This document shows, one piece after another, positions 23,226 to 32,675 of a stretch of DNA of 36,768 nucleotides (position 1 is the first letter of the stretch; every line of letters begins with the position of its first letter). Origin of the DNA: Porphyromonadaceae bacterium UBA7141. GTDB taxonomy: Bacteria; Bacteroidota; Bacteroidia; Bacteroidales; Muribaculaceae. The stretch lies in assembly GCA_002491945.1 (NCBI GenBank), contig DKWX01000027.1, forward strand, positions 3,344 through 40,111. The letters run 5' to 3'. The notes below the pieces were generated by a model. That model did no database searches, was not told the DNA's origin, and was given only the letters and a program-made list of their open reading frames with translations. Position numbers and translations under genes: made by a program.

Positions 23226-25895
23226 ATGCGAAACGACTTTTCAAAGCAATTCCTCCCGATTCTCAACAAGGCATATGAGGTGGCCATGGAGTTCAGTTCT
23301 CCGGCCATCAGATCCGAGCATTTTGTTCTATCTGCCCTGCGCAACCGCGAGGGGTATGCGTTCAAGATACTCTCCCAGCTCAATGTGCCCATCGACAAGA
23401 TGATCGAGGAAATCACAGAGCACCTCACCACATCGCAACCCGATGAGGAGGTGACCACACTTTTTGAGGAAAAATTCAAAATCACACTCTCCGCGATTCG
23501 CCACCTACAGCTTGCCACTTCAGAAGCGCGCAAGATGAAGGCTCACGCCATCGCAGGAGAACACATATTGCTTGCCCTGATGCACGACCAGCGGAGCATG
23601 GACAGCGAATTCCTGCGTCAGCTGAAGGAAGATTACCTCAACTTCGACATCTCGATTCAGAACATCGGCGAGCCCGGCGCCGATATCCCTCGCAAGGACT
23701 CTGGAAAAGACGGAAATCCGTTTGACTCCGACGACGACGAAGAAGAGGATGACGACGACCCTTTCACCGAGGCAACCGCCAGTGCGAAGAACTCTGCCAA
23801 GTCTGGCAAATCAAATTCAAAATCCGGCACACCGGCGCTCGACAAATTCGGCCACGACATGACTGCCGCTGCCGAAGAGGGAAAACTCGACCCGGTTGTG
23901 GGACGTGAGCAGGAAATAGAACGCCTCGCTCAGATTCTGTCTCGACGCAAAAAGAACAATCCCGTTCTGATTGGCGAACCAGGCGTAGGCAAATCGGCCA
24001 TCGTCGAGGGGCTCGCACTACGAATCATACAGAAAAAGGTGTCGCGTATACTCTTCAATAAGCGTGTCATTGCACTCGACATGGCCGGAATGGTAGCCGG
24101 CACAAAATATCGCGGTCAATTTGAGGAAAGAATCAAGGCTGTGCTCGATGAACTGTCGAAAAACCCCGATATCATCCTTTTTATCGATGAGATACACACC
24201 ATCGTAGGAGCCGGAGGCGCTCCGGGATCGATGGATGCCGCCAATATGCTCAAACCCGCACTCGCACGCGGCGAAATCCAGTGCATCGGCGCCACCACTC
24301 TCGATGAGTACCGTCAGAATATCGAAAAGGACGGCGCTCTGGAACGCAGATTCCAGAAGGTGATGGTCGAACCCACTTCTCCGGAGGAGACTCTTGAGAT
24401 TCTACGCAATGTGAAGGATAAATACGAGAGCCATCATAATGTGAATTACACCGACGACGCCCTGCAGGCATGTGTATCGCTCACCGAACGATACGTGAGC
24501 GACCGCAATTTCCCCGACAAGGCGCTCGATGCCCTTGACGAGGCCGGCTCGCGTGTGCATATCACCAACATCGTGGTCCCGGAAGAAATCGAAAAACTGG
24601 AAGCCGACATCGAGGAGACGACTCGACAGAAGTTTGAAGCCGCCAACTCCGAAGACTTCGAAAGGGCCGCATCTCTCCGCAAACTCGAGCACCAGCAGAA
24701 AAGCGAACTTGCCCGCGCCAAAAGCGAATGGGAAAAGAAACTGGAGTCCGAGCGACAGACTGTGGATGAAGACAAGGTGGCCGAAGTGGTGGCAATGATG
24801 ACGGGGGTCCCCACCCAGCGCATCGCTCAGGCCGAAGGATCGCGTCTGCTCGAGATGGGCAAGGCTCTCGAAGGCTCGGTTATCGGACAGGACAATGCCA
24901 TCAGAAAAATCGTCAAGGCGATACAACGCAACCGCATCGGCCTGAAAGACCCCAACAAACCGATCGGCACTTTCATGTTCCTCGGCCCTACCGGAGTAGG
25001 CAAGACTTATCTGGCAAAGAAAATCGCCGAATATCTCTTCGATTCAGCCGATGCCTTGATTCGCATGGACATGAGTGAGTTTATGGAGAAATTCACCGTG
25101 TCGCGCCTCGTCGGAGCGCCTCCGGGATACGTAGGATACGAAGAGGGCGGACAGCTGACTGAAAAGGTGCGCCGCCGGCCATATTCAGTGGTGCTGCTCG
25201 ATGAGATAGAGAAGGCGCACCCCGATGTGTTCAATATCCTCCTCCAGGTCATGGATGAAGGACGGCTCACCGACTCCTTGGGACGCAAAATCGACTTCAA
25301 GAACACCATCATCATTCTCACAAGCAACGTCGGCTCGCGCCAACTCAAGGATTTCGGCAGCACTGGCGTGGGATTCCAGACGGCAGAGAATGTCAAGGAA
25401 CTCTCCCACGGCGTGATTACAAAGGCGCTCAACCGCGCTTTCTCCCCCGAATTCCTCAATCGTGTGGATGATATCGTGATGTTTGACCAGCTCGACCAGC
25501 AAGCCATCTTCAAAATCATCGATATCGAGCTGCGCGACTTCTTCGCCCGCGTCGAAAAACTTGGATTCCGGCTCAGCATATCCGATGAGGCCAGGAAGTT
25601 TATCGCCGGGAAGGGCTACGACCGTAATTTCGGCGCCCGACCGCTGAAACGCGCTATCCAGAAGTATCTGGAAGACGAACTTGCCGAACTGATGCTCAAC
25701 CTCAATGCCGAAGGTCAGCTCGGCGGAGAAATTCTGGCCGGATACACCGAAGGCTCCGACAAACTCGATATTTCATATCGCCCGCTGGATGCCGCGACGC
25801 CGGTCAATGGACCGGAAGCCCCGAAATGCTCAGGCGAGAACACTCCGGAAGAAGCCGACGATGCCGACACACCTTCCAAATCAACCGAAGAATAA
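23226..25895 (+). CDS. clpC: ClpC-type AAA+ unfoldase of the Clp protease
   Basis: 889 residues from the ATG at 23226. Two N-terminal Clp repeats (about residues 1-140) bind adaptors or substrates. An acidic tract (about 161-175, DDDEEEDDDD) and a Ser/Lys linker follow. The D1 ATPase has Walker A GEPGVGKS (250-257) and Walker B LFIDEIHT. A UVR-like middle segment (NSEDFERAASLRKLEHQ) marks the ClpC class as distinct from ClpB. D2 has Walker A GPTGVGKT (587-594). The tripeptide Val715-Gly-Phe717 (GVGFQ) is in the position of the loop that docks on ClpP, so it should feed unfolded proteins to ClpP. The TTG six bases upstream is less likely as a start. The gene follows a sigma-54-like element and ends at a strong terminator, so it is a single-gene unit. 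Confidence 0.96.
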   Translation: MRNDFSKQFLPILNKAYEVAMEFSSPAIRSEHFVLSALRNREGYAFKILSQLNVPIDKMIEEITEHLTTSQPDEEVTTLFEEKFKITLSAIRHLQLATSEARKMKAHAIAGEHILLALMHDQRSMDSEFLRQLKEDYLNFDISIQNIGEPGADIPRKDSGKDGNPFDSDDDEEEDDDDPFTEATASAKNSAKSGKSNSKSGTPALDKFGHDMTAAAEEGKLDPVVGREQEIERLAQILSRRKKNNPVLIGEPGVGKSAIVEGLALRIIQKKVSRILFNKRVIALDMAGMVAGTKYRGQFEERIKAVLDELSKNPDIILFIDEIHTIVGAGGAPGSMDAANMLKPALARGEIQCIGATTLDEYRQNIEKDGALERRFQKVMVEPTSPEETLEILRNVKDKYESHHNVNYTDDALQACVSLTERYVSDRNFPDKALDALDEAGSRVHITNIVVPEEIEKLEADIEETTRQKFEAANSEDFERAASLRKLEHQQKSELARAKSEWEKKLESERQTVDEDKVAEVVAMMTGVPTQRIAQAEGSRLLEMGKALEGSVIGQDNAIRKIVKAIQRNRIGLKDPNKPIGTFMFLGPTGVGKTYLAKKIAEYLFDSADALIRMDMSEFMEKFTVSRLVGAPPGYVGYEEGGQLTEKVRRRPYSVVLLDEIEKAHPDVFNILLQVMDEGRLTDSLGRKIDFKNTIIILTSNVGSRQLKDFGSTGVGFQTAENVKELSHGVITKALNRAFSPEFLNRVDDIVMFDQLDQQAIFKIIDIELRDFFARVEKLGFRLSISDEARKFIAGKGYDRNFGARPLKRAIQKYLEDELAELMLNLNAEGQLGGEILAGYTEGSDKLDISYRPLDAATPVNGPEAPKCSGENTPEEADDADTPSKSTEE

Positions 25896-25913
25896 CAATC
25901 TGCCACTTACAGG

Positions 25914-25946
25914 CCCCGCCGTATGCCCGCATCGCATACGGCGGGG
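25914..25946 (+). terminator. Strong hairpin terminator after clpC
   Basis: CCCCGCCGTATGC (25914-25926) and GCATACGGCGGGG (25934-25946) form a perfect 13-bp stem with a 7-base loop. The tail is only moderately T-rich. It begins 18 bases after the clpC stop and sits in the possible upstream extension of the next gene. Confidence 0.8.
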
Positions 25947-25967
25947 TCGCATTATTTCACACTGCAT

Positions 25968-26459
25968 ATGACACGGATCGGAATCCTAAGCGACACCCAC
26001 AGCCTCTGGGACGATAAATTCGCATACTATTTCACCGGATGCGACGAAATATGGCACGCCGGCGACATCGGCGACATCGCCCTGCTCGACCGGCTGCGCG
26101 ACATCGCCCCACGCCTCAGAGCCGTACGCGGCAACGTAGACCACGGCGAAGTGAGCCGCCAATGCCCCGAACTGGAGATATTCACCGTCGAGCAGATACG
26201 GGTGCTGCTCACCCATATCGGAGGGTATCCAGGGCGTTGGGCCTCAGGCATGAAACGCATGCTCCGCGACGAGCGCATCGACCTCATGGTCGACGGCCAC
26301 AGCCATCTGCTCAAAATAATCTACGACAACGACATGCATCTCCTCCACATCAATCCGGGCGCCGCGGGGCGGCAGGGATGGCAGCAGAAACGCACCATAA
26401 TACGCCTAACGATAGACGGACGCGACATCCGCGACTGCGAGGTTATCGAACTTGCCTGA
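25968..26459 (+). CDS. YfcE/MJ0936-type metallophosphoesterase
   Basis: 163 residues. All metal-binding motifs of the small calcineurin-like phosphodiesterases are present: Asp9-x-His11 (ILSDTHS), GD in HAGDIGD, GNVD, the His of LTHIGG, and GHSH near the C-terminus. Homologues hydrolyse model phosphodiesters with two metal ions; the natural substrate is unknown. A longer frame starts at 25923, inside the terminator hairpin of clpC, so MTRIGILSDTHS at 25968 is the better start and fits the family's N-terminus. It begins about 20 bases after that hairpin, so it either depends on read-through or on a promoter not recognised here. gyrA follows with its own promoter. Confidence 0.9.
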   Translation: MTRIGILSDTHSLWDDKFAYYFTGCDEIWHAGDIGDIALLDRLRDIAPRLRAVRGNVDHGEVSRQCPELEIFTVEQIRVLLTHIGGYPGRWASGMKRMLRDERIDLMVDGHSHLLKIIYDNDMHLLHINPGAAGRQGWQQKRTIIRLTIDGRDIRDCEVIELA

Positions 26460-26474
26460 TTGAGCCTCCTGTTG

Positions 26475-26505
26475 TTGGCCGATTCGGATTTTTTTTGTAA
26501 CTTTG
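26475..26505 (+). promoter_or_regulatory. Promoter of gyrA (TTG-N20-TAACTTTG)
   Basis: TTG (26475-26477) is followed after 20 bases by TAACTTTG (26498-26505), a good match to the Bacteroidetes consensus. It lies 62 bases before the gyrA start codon. Confidence 0.75.
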
Positions 26506-26567
26506 TAGCTTAGGAAAGCAATCCCGACGAGGAGGCGCAATCCACCAATAATCGTAGAAAAATCAAC

Positions 26568-29180
26568 ATGCAAGGAGACGACAAGATTATCCCAATCAAT
26601 ATTGATTCGGAAATGAAAAGCGCCTACATCGATTACTCAATGTCGGTAATCGTGTCGCGCGCACTTCCCGATGTCAGAGACGGATTCAAGCCGGTGCACC
26701 GCCGTGTGCTATACGGTATGAACGAACTCAACAATTTCTTTTCAGGCGACACCAAGAAATCCGCCCGTATCGTGGGTGAGGTAATGGGTAAATACCACCC
26801 CCACGGCGACTCCTCAATATATCTCACAATGGTGCGCATGGCTCAGGACTGGTCGCTGCGCTACCCCCTCGTGTTCGGCCAGGGCAACTTCGGCTCCATC
26901 GATGGCGACTCCCCTGCCGCAATGCGTTACACCGAGGTCAAACTTGCCAGAATGGGAGAAGAGATGCTGGCCGACCTCGACAAGGACACCGTCGACTTCG
27001 TGCCTAACTTCGACAACACTCTCAGCGAGCCCGCAGTGTTGCCGGCCCGGATCCCCAACCTTCTGGTCAACGGAGCATCAGGCATCGCAGTCGGCATGGC
27101 CACCAACATGCCTCCACACAACCTCACCGAGTCGCTCAATGCATGTCTGGCATATATCGACGACCCCCAGATCTCAATCGATGGACTAATGCAGCACATC
27201 ATAGCCCCGGATTTCCCGACAGGAGGCGAAATCCTCGGAATGCAGGGTGTGCGCGACGCCTACGAGACCGGACGCGGACGTATCGTAATCCGGGCAAAAT
27301 GCGAAATCGAGACCGACGGCAACCATGACGTAATCGTAATCTCCGAAATCCCACACGGCGTAATCAAAAACGAACTCGTAAAAAGCATCGCCGACCTCGT
27401 GGAGGAAAAGAAAATCGACGGTATCGCCGACATCACCGACACCTCCGCACGCGGAGAGATGCACATCGCAATCGATATCAAGCGCGACGCCAATGCGAAC
27501 GTGATACTCAACAAGCTCTATAAGATGACTCAGCTGCAGACGTCGTTCAGCGTCAATAATGTGGCTCTCGTCAACGGTCGCCCCCGCACTCTCAATCTGA
27601 GAGAACTCATAGGCAATTTCGTAGAGCACCGTCACGAAGTCGTAATACGCCGCACCCGCTACGAACTGAAAAAAGCTGAGGAACGCGCCCACATTCTGCG
27701 AGGTCTGATGATTGCCGTCGACAATATCGATGAGGTAATCGCCATAATCAGAGGATCGCGCACCACCGAAGAGGCACGCAATACACTCGCCGCCAGATTT
27801 GAACTCGATGAAGTGCAGACCCGCGCCATCGTCGAGATGCGACTCCGCCAGCTCACCGGACTCGAGATGGAAAAACTCCGCGCCGAGTATGACGAGCTCA
27901 TGAAACTGATCGCTCACCTCAACGATATCCTCAACAATGATGATGTCTGCCGTCAGGTCATGAAGGACGAAATCATTGAAATACGCGACAAATACGGCGA
28001 CGAGCGCCGCACCCGCATCAATCATCATGCAGGCAATTTCAATGCCGAGGATTTCTACCCCGACGACGAGATGATAATCACCATCTCACACATGGGATAC
28101 ATCAAGAGGACTCCCCTCTCTGAATTCCGCACACAGAACCGCGGAGGCCTCGGTGCCAAAGGCTCCGATACGCGTAGCGAGGACTTCATCGAATACATAT
28201 ACCCAGCCACCAACCACAACACGATGCTTTTCTTCACCGAAAAGGGACGTTGCTACTGGCTCAAGGTCTATGAAATCCCGGAAGGAACCAAAAGCTCCAA
28301 GGGACGTGCAGTGCAGAATCTGCTCAACATCGACGCCGATGATGCCATCAATGCGTTTATCAATATCAAAAAGCTTGGTGATGAGGAATATACACGCAGC
28401 CACAATCTGGTGTTCTGCACCAAGAACGGCGTAATCAAGAAAACCTCGCTCGAAGCATACTCACGCCCCCGCGCCAACGGCGTCAACGCAATCATCATTC
28501 GGGAGGACGACCGCCTGCTACAGGTGGCTCTGACCGACGGCAACTCCGAAATCATCATGGCCAACCGCGAGGGGCGGGCAATCAGATTCCACGAAAGCAA
28601 GGTGCGCGAAATGGGACGCATGTCGACCGGAGTGCGTGGCATGACCCTCGGCGAGGCCGGCGACGAGATTGTGGGTATGATCACTATGAAAGCCGACTCC
28701 AAAGACTCTATCATGGTGGTGAGTGAAAAAGGATTCGGAAAACGCTCCGACCTCGACGACTACCGCATCACCAACCGTGGGGGCAAAGGTGTGAAAACTC
28801 TTAACATCACCGACAAGACTGGAGGTCTGGTGGCTATCAAGAACGTCACCGACGACAACGACCTCGTAATCATCAACCAGAGCGGAATCACAATCCGGCT
28901 GGCCGTGCGCGATGTCAGAGTGATGGGGCGCGCCACTCAGGGCGTGAAACTAATCGACCTGTCGAAACGCAACGACACGATAGCCTCCGTATGCAAAGTA
29001 GCGTCAGATCCCGAAGAAGCCGCTGAAAAAGAAGCCGAAGCCGACATCAACGGATCTTCCGGCAATCCCGGCGACATTCAGCCATCAATATTTGATATGG
29101 ATGAACTGGAGATGGACTCCGATTCTGGCAATGACCTCAACTCTGAAGAGGATTCGATTGTTGACAATGACAACGAATGA
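26568..29180 (+). CDS. gyrA: DNA gyrase subunit A
   Basis: 870 residues, full length. The breakage-reunion subunit of gyrase, which with GyrB introduces negative supercoils using ATP. The catalytic tyrosine is Tyr121 (AAMRYTEVKL). The quinolone-determining region reads HPHGDSSIYLTMVRMAQ, with Ser82 in the place of E. coli Ser83 and Leu86 in the place of Asp87. The C-terminal half is a six-bladed beta-pinwheel with repeated blades, and a divergent GyrA box, TNRGGKG, is present where the consensus is QRRGGKG. The tail after about residue 810 is long and strongly acidic. There is a good promoter just upstream. An unusually stable hairpin separates gyrA from the TPR gene that follows. Confidence 0.98.
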   Translation: MQGDDKIIPINIDSEMKSAYIDYSMSVIVSRALPDVRDGFKPVHRRVLYGMNELNNFFSGDTKKSARIVGEVMGKYHPHGDSSIYLTMVRMAQDWSLRYPLVFGQGNFGSIDGDSPAAMRYTEVKLARMGEEMLADLDKDTVDFVPNFDNTLSEPAVLPARIPNLLVNGASGIAVGMATNMPPHNLTESLNACLAYIDDPQISIDGLMQHIIAPDFPTGGEILGMQGVRDAYETGRGRIVIRAKCEIETDGNHDVIVISEIPHGVIKNELVKSIADLVEEKKIDGIADITDTSARGEMHIAIDIKRDANANVILNKLYKMTQLQTSFSVNNVALVNGRPRTLNLRELIGNFVEHRHEVVIRRTRYELKKAEERAHILRGLMIAVDNIDEVIAIIRGSRTTEEARNTLAARFELDEVQTRAIVEMRLRQLTGLEMEKLRAEYDELMKLIAHLNDILNNDDVCRQVMKDEIIEIRDKYGDERRTRINHHAGNFNAEDFYPDDEMIITISHMGYIKRTPLSEFRTQNRGGLGAKGSDTRSEDFIEYIYPATNHNTMLFFTEKGRCYWLKVYEIPEGTKSSKGRAVQNLLNIDADDAINAFINIKKLGDEEYTRSHNLVFCTKNGVIKKTSLEAYSRPRANGVNAIIIREDDRLLQVALTDGNSEIIMANREGRAIRFHESKVREMGRMSTGVRGMTLGEAGDEIVGMITMKADSKDSIMVVSEKGFGKRSDLDDYRITNRGGKGVKTLNITDKTGGLVAIKNVTDDNDLVIINQSGITIRLAVRDVRVMGRATQGVKLIDLSKRNDTIASVCKVASDPEEAAEKEAEADINGSSGNPGDIQPSIFDMDELEMDSDSGNDLNSEEDSIVDNDNE

Positions 29181-29185
29181 TTATA

Positions 29186-29229
29186 TCCTGCGGCTGACGC
29201 CACGTCCGCACAGAGCGTCAGCCGCAGGA
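29186..29229 (+). terminator. 15-bp hairpin between gyrA and the TPR gene
   Basis: 29186-29200 pairs perfectly with 29215-29229 (core TGCGGCTGACGC/GCGTCAGCCGCA) around a 14-base loop. It begins 6 bases after the gyrA stop. No T-tract follows, so it may be a processing or mRNA-stability element or a partial terminator instead of a full stop. Confidence 0.55.
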
Positions 29230-29270
29230 CATCCCTTAGATCTCAATATAACTCAAAAATACTGTTTGGT

Positions 29271-30506
29271 ATGAAGAAAATGCTCACAATGGCGCTCTGC
29301 CTCGCGGCTGTGGCTTCCGCCGGCGCCCAGAAAGCCAATGTCGAAGGAGCGAAAAAACTCTCCGGAAAATTCGACAAAATAGAAGAAGCACGCAACCTGA
29401 TTAAACAGGCAATGCAGAATCCCGAGACTCAGAACGATGCCAACACCTACTATGTGGCCGGCAAAATCGAGTTCGATGCCTACGACAAAGGACTGCAGGC
29501 TGCCATGATCAATCCGGAGGATCCCTCGGCCAACCCCGAAGCAATGGCTCAGGAACTCCTCAACGGCTACGATTACTTCCTCAAAGCATTGCCCCTCGAC
29601 TCCGTGCCCAACGAAAAGGGTGAAATCAAACCCAAAGTCAGCAAGGATATCGTCAATAAGCTCGTAGCTCATACCAACGACTTCTTCGCAAAAGGCGGAG
29701 CCACTATGTATGACCTCAAGAAATACTATCCCGAGGCGTATCGCTCATTCATGATTTATGCCGACATGCCGGATCAGGCATTCCTCGGAAACAAGGCTCC
29801 TAAACTTGACGACCAGAGCCGTGCTCTCGCATACTTCAACGCCGGACTCTCCGCTTATGTAGGCAATGAGGTGCTCGCCGCAGCTGATGCATTCCGTGCC
29901 GCCCGCCAATACGGATACACTGACCCGGAGACCAACGGTGCAAACGCATATATCTATGAAATAGCCTGCTGGCAGAATGCAATGCAGCGCGACACCACTC
30001 TCAACGAAAAGGCCATGCAGCGCATCATGGAGGTGGCACAAGCCGGAAATGCGAAATTCGGAATGCAGCAGACGGTGTTCCTCAACAACCTCATCAACGC
30101 CTACGTGATGAGCGAAGACTTCGACCAGGCTCTCGCTACTGTCGACAACCTGCTTGAAACAAATCCCGACAACTCCAACCTCTACGGACTGCGCGGATTC
30201 ATCTACGACCGTGCCGGTAACGACGATGCCTCTCTGAACGACTATCGCAAAGCTGCCTCTCTGTCCGACTGCGACTACGAGACGCTTAAAAATGCAGCCA
30301 AGAAAATCTATCGTGTAGGCGCCGTAAAGTTCGGAGAAATCGCCCCTGCCGACCAGGCCGCCAAAAATCAGATCAAGGCTGAATACTACGATGAAGCCGC
30401 TGCAATCTGCCAGCGTGCCAAGAGCATCAAGTCCGATGATCCGGATCTTGACCACGTAATCGATGCAATCGACTACGCTCTGACCACATACTTCCCCGCC
30501 AACTGA
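29271..30506 (+). CDS. Exported tetratricopeptide-repeat protein
   Basis: 411 residues. Signal peptide at about 1-19 (MKKMLTMALCLAAVASAGA), so probably periplasmic. The body is alpha-helical with TPR-like units, clearest at SRALAYFNAGLSAYVGNEVL, AADAFRAARQYGY, and LINAYVMSEDFDQALATVDN followed by LLETNPDNSNLYGLRGFIYD. Such repeats act as protein-docking scaffolds; no partner is visible and no enzyme motif is present. It follows gyrA by 90 bases with a hairpin in between, and no clear -7 element is seen in that gap, so it is probably expressed at least partly by read-through from gyrA. I recall a similar TPR gene after gyrA in other Bacteroidales, but cannot verify this here. A strong terminator follows. 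Confidence 0.85.
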   Translation: MKKMLTMALCLAAVASAGAQKANVEGAKKLSGKFDKIEEARNLIKQAMQNPETQNDANTYYVAGKIEFDAYDKGLQAAMINPEDPSANPEAMAQELLNGYDYFLKALPLDSVPNEKGEIKPKVSKDIVNKLVAHTNDFFAKGGATMYDLKKYYPEAYRSFMIYADMPDQAFLGNKAPKLDDQSRALAYFNAGLSAYVGNEVLAAADAFRAARQYGYTDPETNGANAYIYEIACWQNAMQRDTTLNEKAMQRIMEVAQAGNAKFGMQQTVFLNNLINAYVMSEDFDQALATVDNLLETNPDNSNLYGLRGFIYDRAGNDDASLNDYRKAASLSDCDYETLKNAAKKIYRVGAVKFGEIAPADQAAKNQIKAEYYDEAAAICQRAKSIKSDDPDLDHVIDAIDYALTTYFPAN

Positions 30507-30590
30507 TCACGACTCAGAGAGCGGTCAAGGCGTTGTGCAGCCTGAACAGACGGCACGGCACGCCCCACGGCCACAATCCGACATACACCA

Positions 30591-30640
30591 AGAGCCGACC
30601 CTGCAAAACGGGGTCGGCTCTCTGTATATATATTTTTTTT
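30591..30640 (+). terminator. Strong intrinsic terminator after the TPR gene
   Basis: AGAGCCGACCC (30591-30601) pairs with GGGTCGGCTCT (30611-30621), followed by a run of eight T at 30633-30640. It separates the gyrA-TPR unit from the mre operon. Confidence 0.9.
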
Positions 30641-30716
30641 ATGTTGCATAGCACAATTTTTAGCATTTATCATCAAAAAAACTTCTTGATTCTTTTATTA
30701 AATGCTGATTACTTTG

Positions 30717-30724
30717 TAACTTTG
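30717..30724 (+). promoter_or_regulatory. Promoter of the mre-mrdA-rodA operon (-7 TAACTTTG)
   Basis: TAACTTTG matches the -7 consensus and lies 37 bases before the mreB start. The base run 20 positions upstream is TTTT (30693-30696), a near match to the TTTG -33 element. Confidence 0.65.
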
Positions 30725-30761
30725 CAAACTGAACAGTATAAACCCTCTGACACAGTTTTCT

Positions 30762-31781
30762 ATGGGACTCTTTTCTTTTACTCAGGAAATCGCGATGGAC
30801 CTCGGCACCGCCAATTCCATCATAATACATAACGACAAGATTGTGGTCGACGAGCCTTCGGTCGTGGCCATACAGAACAAGACCGACAAGGTGATAGCCG
30901 TCGGCACCACCGCCCACCAGATGGAAGGCAAGGAGTCGCCCGGCATACGCACAATCCGCCCCCTGCGCGATGGCGTAATCGCCGACTTCGACGCCGCAGA
31001 ACAGATGATACGCGGCATGGTGAAAATGGTCAGCTCGAAGCGCAGATGGTTCTCACCCTCTCTGCGCATGGTGGTGTGTATCCCCTCCGGCTCGACCGAA
31101 GTGGAAATACGAGCCGTGCGCGACTCAAGCGAACACGCCGGAGGACGGGATGTCTATATGATTTACGAACCCATGGCCGCGGCTCTCGGCATTGGCCTTG
31201 ACGTAGAAGCGCCTGAGGGCAATATGATTGTCGACATAGGCGGGGGTTCCACTGAGATTGCCGTGATTTCTCTTGGAGGCATCGTCAGCAACAAGTCAAT
31301 CCGCCTGGCCGGCAACGAACTTACAGCCGACATCCAGGAGCACATGGGACGTGTGCACAATCTGAAAGTAGGCACTACGATGGCCGAACAGATTAAAATC
31401 CATGTAGGCTCGGCTCTTGAAGAACTCGAGGATGCTCCGGAGCCATTCGTGGTCTGCGGCCCCAACAAACTCACATCGCTCCCGATGGAGGTGAAGGTGA
31501 CTCATCAGGAAATCTCACACTGCATCGACAAGACCATCACAAAGATGGAAGTGGCCATCCTCGCCGCACTTGAGCAGACACCCCCGGAACTCTACGCCGA
31601 CATCGTGCGCAACGGTATCTATCTGGCCGGTGGCGGAGCGCTGCTGCGCGGACTTGCAAAGCGCCTCACCGACCGATTCCAGATCGAGTTCAAGATTCCC
31701 GAAGACCCGTTGCATGCAGTAGCACGAGGCACAGGCGTGGCCTTGAAAAATATCAATCGATTCTCATTCCTGATTCGCTGA
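30762..31781 (+). CDS. mreB: Rod shape-determining actin-like protein MreB
   Basis: 339 residues, full length. Forms membrane-associated filaments that guide wall synthesis along the side of the cell. The start MGLFSFTQEIAMDLGTANS carries the phosphate-1 loop DLGTAN (13-18); IVDIGGGSTEIAVIS is the phosphate-2 loop; YLAGGGALLRGLAKRL is the adenosine-binding segment near the end. The first gene of mreB-mreC-mreD-mrdA-rodA, the elongasome operon; mreC follows after 13 bases. It is the only gene of the set with an unambiguous ATG start next to a recognisable promoter. Confidence 0.98.
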   Translation: MGLFSFTQEIAMDLGTANSIIIHNDKIVVDEPSVVAIQNKTDKVIAVGTTAHQMEGKESPGIRTIRPLRDGVIADFDAAEQMIRGMVKMVSSKRRWFSPSLRMVVCIPSGSTEVEIRAVRDSSEHAGGRDVYMIYEPMAAALGIGLDVEAPEGNMIVDIGGGSTEIAVISLGGIVSNKSIRLAGNELTADIQEHMGRVHNLKVGTTMAEQIKIHVGSALEELEDAPEPFVVCGPNKLTSLPMEVKVTHQEISHCIDKTITKMEVAILAALEQTPPELYADIVRNGIYLAGGGALLRGLAKRLTDRFQIEFKIPEDPLHAVARGTGVALKNINRFSFLIR

Positions 31782-31794
31782 TGCGCCCCTTTAA

Positions 31795-32640
31795 GTGAGA
31801 AACCTCCTGAATTTTATAATCAGATACAGCACATGGTTCGTTTTTGCGATCTATGTGCTTCTGAGTTGTATGATGCTCTCTCATCGCGATGACTATCACG
31901 CTTCGGTGCTCCTGTCAAGTGCCAACGCCGTCACCGGGGGAGTCTATCGCAGCGCACGTGCGGTGACCGGGTATTTTCATCTGCGACAGATCAACGAGAG
32001 TCTTCAGGAATCAAATGCAGCCCTCGAGAATGAAATCCTGAACCTCCGCAACCGGCTCGACGAATACCGGGCAGCTCTCTCCGACACTGTCCACGTCCGC
32101 GATGAAAACCGATACGACTACATCCTCGCATCGGTAATCAACAACTCTACGCGCCATCCGCGCAATTACATCACCATCAACCGTGGCACACTCGATGGAG
32201 TGCGCCAGGGGATGGGGGTTGTCGACCACAACGGCATCGTAGGAATTGTCAACGTGGCTGGCCCGCACACGGCCCGGGTAATCTCGATTCTAAATCAGAC
32301 TCAGCACTTCTCCGTCAAACTGAAGGACACTCCATACGTAGGCTCACTGTCTTGGAAAGGCGACGATCCGGGCATAGCTTATATGGAGGAAGTGCCGCGA
32401 CATGCCCGGTATAATACTGGCGACACCGTAGTGACCTCCGGATTCTCCACCACTTTCCCCTACGGCATCAATGTAGGCACTGTGATGAACCGTGTGCGCA
32501 TTGCCGACGATAATTTCTACGTCCTCAAAATCCGGCTTGCCAGTGATTTCGAGACGCTAAGCGCCGTGCGTGTCATAAATGACTTCTATAAGGCAGAACT
32601 TGAATCGCTGAGCGCTTTCGACGTCGAGCCGTCACTATAG
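31795..32640 (+). CDS. mreC: Rod shape-determining protein MreC
   Basis: 281 residues. A single membrane helix (about residues 10-28, STWFVFAIYVLLSCMML) leads to a coiled coil (about 63-95, INESLQESNAALENEILNL) and then the periplasmic beta-barrel domains (NYITINRGTLDGVRQGMGVV ... VTSGFSTTFPYGINVG). MreC links MreB in the cytoplasm to PBP2 and RodA outside. The start codon is GTG at 31795: an in-frame TAA lies directly before it, and the first Met downstream (residue 26) lies inside the membrane helix. The stop codon overlaps a possible GTG for mreD (TAGTG). Confidence 0.94.
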   Translation: MRNLLNFIIRYSTWFVFAIYVLLSCMMLSHRDDYHASVLLSSANAVTGGVYRSARAVTGYFHLRQINESLQESNAALENEILNLRNRLDEYRAALSDTVHVRDENRYDYILASVINNSTRHPRNYITINRGTLDGVRQGMGVVDHNGIVGIVNVAGPHTARVISILNQTQHFSVKLKDTPYVGSLSWKGDDPGIAYMEEVPRHARYNTGDTVVTSGFSTTFPYGINVGTVMNRVRIADDNFYVLKIRLASDFETLSAVRVINDFYKAELESLSAFDVEPSL

Positions 32641-32675
32641 TGTCACTTCCACCCCTCTTACAAGCGACTCCGACC

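Noticed and set aside
27186..28028. 280-codon minus-strand frame within gyrA
   Set aside because: It is antisense to a conserved part of gyrA; a shadow of its codon use.
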